Shown here one piece after another: positions 3,498 through 5,964 of a DNA stretch of 5,964 nucleotides. The notes under the pieces were generated by a model, which ran no database searches, was not told where the DNA came from, and was given only the letters and a program-made list of their open reading frames with translations. The DNA is from Eubacterium limosum (GTDB lineage Bacteria; Bacillota; Clostridia; Eubacteriales; Eubacteriaceae), in contig CAUEUD010000221.1 of the NCBI GenBank assembly GCA_959020865.1, positions 1 through 5,964 of the forward strand, read 5' to 3'. Position 1 is the stretch's first letter. The number at the start of each line of letters is the position of its first letter. A program made the position numbers and the translations under genes.

Positions 3498-5964
3498 CTA
3501 TTTGACCGCGTACCAGGAATCCCCGGCGTGGGCGTCCACTGTCAGGGGCACTTTGAGGTCTACGGCGTTTTCCATTTCCTCTACCAGCAACTTCATGACG
3601 GTTTCCTGCTCGGCCCTGAGGGTGTCGATGATCAGCTCATCGTGCACCTGTAGGATCAGCTGAGATTTCAGTCCCTCGCGTTCCAGACGGTCGTAGACCT
3701 TGATCATGGCGATTTTGATGATGTCCGCGGCCGAGCCCTGGATCGGGGTATTCAGCGCCATGCGCTCACCGGCCTGCACCAGCATCCGGTTTCGGGAATT
3801 GATCTCGGTGATGTAGCGTCTGCGTCCCCAGATGGTGGTCACATACCCCTTCTCCTTGGCCTCGGCCTTGATGTTTTCCATGTATTCCAGCACCTTGGGG
3901 TATCTGGAGAAATACAGGTCGATATAGGACTGGGCCTCGCCCCGGGTGATGCCCAGGTCCTTGCCCAGGCTAAAGGCCTGCTTGCCGTAGATCAGCCCGA
4001 AATTGATGGCCTTGGCGTGGCTCCTCTGCTCTCTGCTCACCGCGTCCATGGGCACGTTAAAAATCTCGGAGGCCGTGCGGGTGTGGATGTCCTGGTTTTT
4101 CACAAAGGTGTCGATCAGGTTTTCATCTCCGGACAGGTGGGCCAGCACGCGCAGCTCGATCTGGGAGTAGTCGGCGTCGACCAGCACCCGGTCCTCGGCT
4201 GAGGGCACAAAGACCTTGCGGATTTCCCGGCCCATCTCCGTTTTGACCGGGATGTTCTGAAGATTGGGGTCGGACGAGCTCAAACGCCCGGTGGCGGTGA
4301 CGGTCTGGTTAAAGGTGGAGTAGATCTTGTGGGTTTTGGGGTCTACCAGCTTGATCAGTCCCTTGCCATAGGTGGAATCCAGCTTGGAGATCATGCGGTA
4401 GTCGATGATTTTCTGGATAATGGGGTGGAACAGCACCAGCTGGTCCAGCACCTCGGCGTTGGTGGAATAGCCGGTCTTGGTCTTTTTGACCACTGGCAGC
4501 TTAAGCTTATCAAAGAGGATGGCGCCCAGCTGCTTGGTGGAATTGATATTAAAATCATCCTCCTCGGCCAGCTCGTAAATTTCCGAGGTCAGGGTCTCGA
4601 TCTTTTTCTCAAACTCTACGGACAGCTCCTCAAGCTGGTGGATATCCACCTTAAAGCCCAGTTCCTCCATGGATGCCATGATTTTGAGCAGGGGCAGCTC
4701 AATGTTCTGGAACAGGCCGGTCATGCCGTCGGCTTCGATCTTTTCCGCCAGAGGTTTTTCAAGACGATGGATAACCTCACAGTTTTTAACCATAAAGGCG
4801 GCCAGTCTGGCGCTGTCCATGTCCTCTGCCCGCACCAGGGTCTTGCCCCTGCCGAAGAAATCCTCCTCGCTCTGGATGGTGTCGCCCAGGTATTTCATGG
4901 CAACGGTCTGAAGATCATAGCGCTGGTCGGACGGGTTCAGCAGGTAAGCGCCAATGTAGGTATCAAAGGTATAATTGACAATGACCGAGCACTGGCTGTG
5001 GTAAATATGGGTCAGGTTCTTGAGGTCATGGCCGACGGTCTGCAGGCTGTCGGCCTCAGGAATTTCACCGAGACCGCTGAAGAAGGCTGAAACCATGGCG
5101 GGCTTTTCCACAAAGTAGTACACACCGCCGATGTACGCCGCCACCCAGACGCGGTCGTCCTCGCGGTAGGCGTAAACCGTCAGCTTCAGCTCTCTGGCCA
5201 GGCGGTTCATGACCGTGATCATCTCGGTGGTAGTGCCAATGGTGGTGTACTGGATATCGCTGGCCGCCACCGGTTCGTCTCCCTCGCCGTCATCGGGCAG
5301 GATTTTATTGAGAATGGACTTGAATTCCAGGTTCTTGAGCATTTCGATGCTCTCCTCGGTAAAGATCGGCTTAAAGGCCAGATCCTCAAGGCTCAGATCC
5401 AGCGGCACATCGAGGCAGATGGTGCCCAGGAAACGGCTCGCAAAGGCGGATTCCTTACCGGTTTCCAGCTTTTCCTTCTGTTTTCCCTTGAGGTCGTCGA
5501 TGTGCTCGTACAGCGTGTCGATATTGTGGTACTCCTTGATGAGCTTGATGGCAGTCTTTTCGCCTATGCCGGCAACACCGGGAATATTGTCGGACGGGTC
5601 ACCCATAAGGGCCTTGACGTCGATGAGCTCCTTGGGCGTCACACCATAGCGTTCCATGATGTAGGCGTCGTCCACAGTGGCGAACTGGGTGCCGCTGCGG
5701 GTCGCCGTATAGAGCACGTTGACATAGTCGTCCACCAGCTGGAAGGAGTCCTTATCCCCTGTGATAATCTGGGTCTTCGTCTCTCTGGCTTCCCCCTGCT
5801 TGGACAGGGTGCCGATAATATCGTCGGCCTCGTAGCCCTCCTTGGTGATCATGGGAATCCCCATTTTGCCGAGCAGCTCCTTGAGCAGGTCCATCTGCAC
5901 CTGCAGATCCTCGGGCATTTTGTCACGGCCGCCTTTATAGTCTTCGTACTCCTTGTGCCGGAAG
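3498..5964 (-). CDS. polA: DNA polymerase I, 5' end missing
   Basis: Repair and Okazaki-fragment polymerase. The frame is open to the right edge; 821 residues are visible and roughly 65-70 N-terminal residues are missing, judged from TFRHKEYEDYKGGRDK-type sequence at the edge. Counting from the first whole codon (F, 5963-5961), the 5'-nuclease domain keeps its metal-site motifs: GYEADDIIGT (about 43), GDKDSF (about 69) and GDPSDNIPGVAGIGEKTA (about 121). The middle domain (about 235-400) lacks the DxE motif and the second aspartate of the proofreading exonuclease, so proofreading is probably absent, as in many Clostridia and Bacilli. The polymerase domain is complete: motif A VDADYSQIELR (D596), motif B RSHAKAINFGLIYG (R647, K651, F655, Y659) and motif C QVHDE (H774, D775, E776). 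The F655 position corresponds to E. coli F762. It precedes coaE. Confidence 0.97.
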   Translation of the reverse strand, partial: FRHKEYEDYKGGRDKMPEDLQVQMDLLKELLGKMGIPMITKEGYEADDIIGTLSKQGEARETKTQIITGDKDSFQLVDDYVNVLYTATRSGTQFATVDDAYIMERYGVTPKELIDVKALMGDPSDNIPGVAGIGEKTAIKLIKEYHNIDTLYEHIDDLKGKQKEKLETGKESAFASRFLGTICLDVPLDLSLEDLAFKPIFTEESIEMLKNLEFKSILNKILPDDGEGDEPVAASDIQYTTIGTTTEMITVMNRLARELKLTVYAYREDDRVWVAAYIGGVYYFVEKPAMVSAFFSGLGEIPEADSLQTVGHDLKNLTHIYHSQCSVIVNYTFDTYIGAYLLNPSDQRYDLQTVAMKYLGDTIQSEEDFFGRGKTLVRAEDMDSARLAAFMVKNCEVIHRLEKPLAEKIEADGMTGLFQNIELPLLKIMASMEELGFKVDIHQLEELSVEFEKKIETLTSEIYELAEEDDFNINSTKQLGAILFDKLKLPVVKKTKTGYSTNAEVLDQLVLFHPIIQKIIDYRMISKLDSTYGKGLIKLVDPKTHKIYSTFNQTVTATGRLSSSDPNLQNIPVKTEMGREIRKVFVPSAEDRVLVDADYSQIELRVLAHLSGDENLIDTFVKNQDIHTRTASEIFNVPMDAVSREQRSHAKAINFGLIYGKQAFSLGKDLGITRGEAQSYIDLYFSRYPKVLEYMENIKAEAKEKGYVTTIWGRRRYITEINSRNRMLVQAGERMALNTPIQGSAADIIKIAMIKVYDRLEREGLKSQLILQVHDELIIDTLRAEQETVMKLLVEEMENAVDLKVPLTVDAHAGDSWYAVK

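Noticed and set aside
4329..5090. Long plus-strand open frame of 253 codons inside polA
   Set aside because: It lies wholly antisense to a strongly conserved polA coding region, has no ribosome site, and its composition (rich in G, L, H, Q, V) is what a reversed GC-rich gene gives.
5209..5649. Plus-strand open frame of 146 codons inside polA
   Set aside because: Serine-rich shadow of the polA 5'-nuclease and middle domains; no independent evidence.

Overview
The window joins a core chromosomal stretch of a Firmicute, probably of the class Clostridia, to one end of a foreign integrated element. The right part (about 2680-5964) is ordinary chromosome and clearly richer in G+C. All of its genes lie on the minus strand in the order polA (its 5' end is outside the window), coaE and tRNA-Leu(GAG). 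The Clostridia guess rests on the style of the PolA and CoaE proteins, AGGAG-type ribosome sites and the family of the integrase. I cannot name a genus from this sequence.

The left part (1-2678) is more AT-rich and reads as the integrase end of a mobile element inserted at the 3' end of the tRNA gene. A tyrosine integrase (1420-2568, plus strand) points at the tRNA, and a hairpin terminator usable in both directions separates the two. The tRNA is complete, with its CCA encoded. The other attachment copy, and most of the element, must lie to the left of the window. At the far left is the last 97 codons of an unrecognised protein whose tail resembles those of phage-type helix-turn-helix regulators.

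Between that gene end and the integrase are about 1.1 kb with no convincing conventional gene but much structure. From 433 to 842 there is a dense cluster of repeats: an 85-bp interrupted inverted repeat enclosing three 12-bp tandem units, three copies of the palindrome CCAAAATTGG, and three copies of a 14-mer each followed by its own short hairpin of different sequence, then three more small hairpins. A perfect 18-bp palindrome lies at 1030-1047.

At 1058-1346 sits a compact locus that looks like an unannotated type I toxin-antitoxin module. A 24-codon reading frame encodes a one-helix membrane peptide with a lysine-rich tail. Its Shine-Dalgarno sequence is masked by a hairpin. Two converging promoters share an identical 15-base core, and terminator hairpins suit an antisense RNA. 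The 5' leader of the toxin message can also pair with sequence downstream of the gene. This module is the best candidate here for something undescribed. Its role as a toxin is inference from architecture, not from homology.
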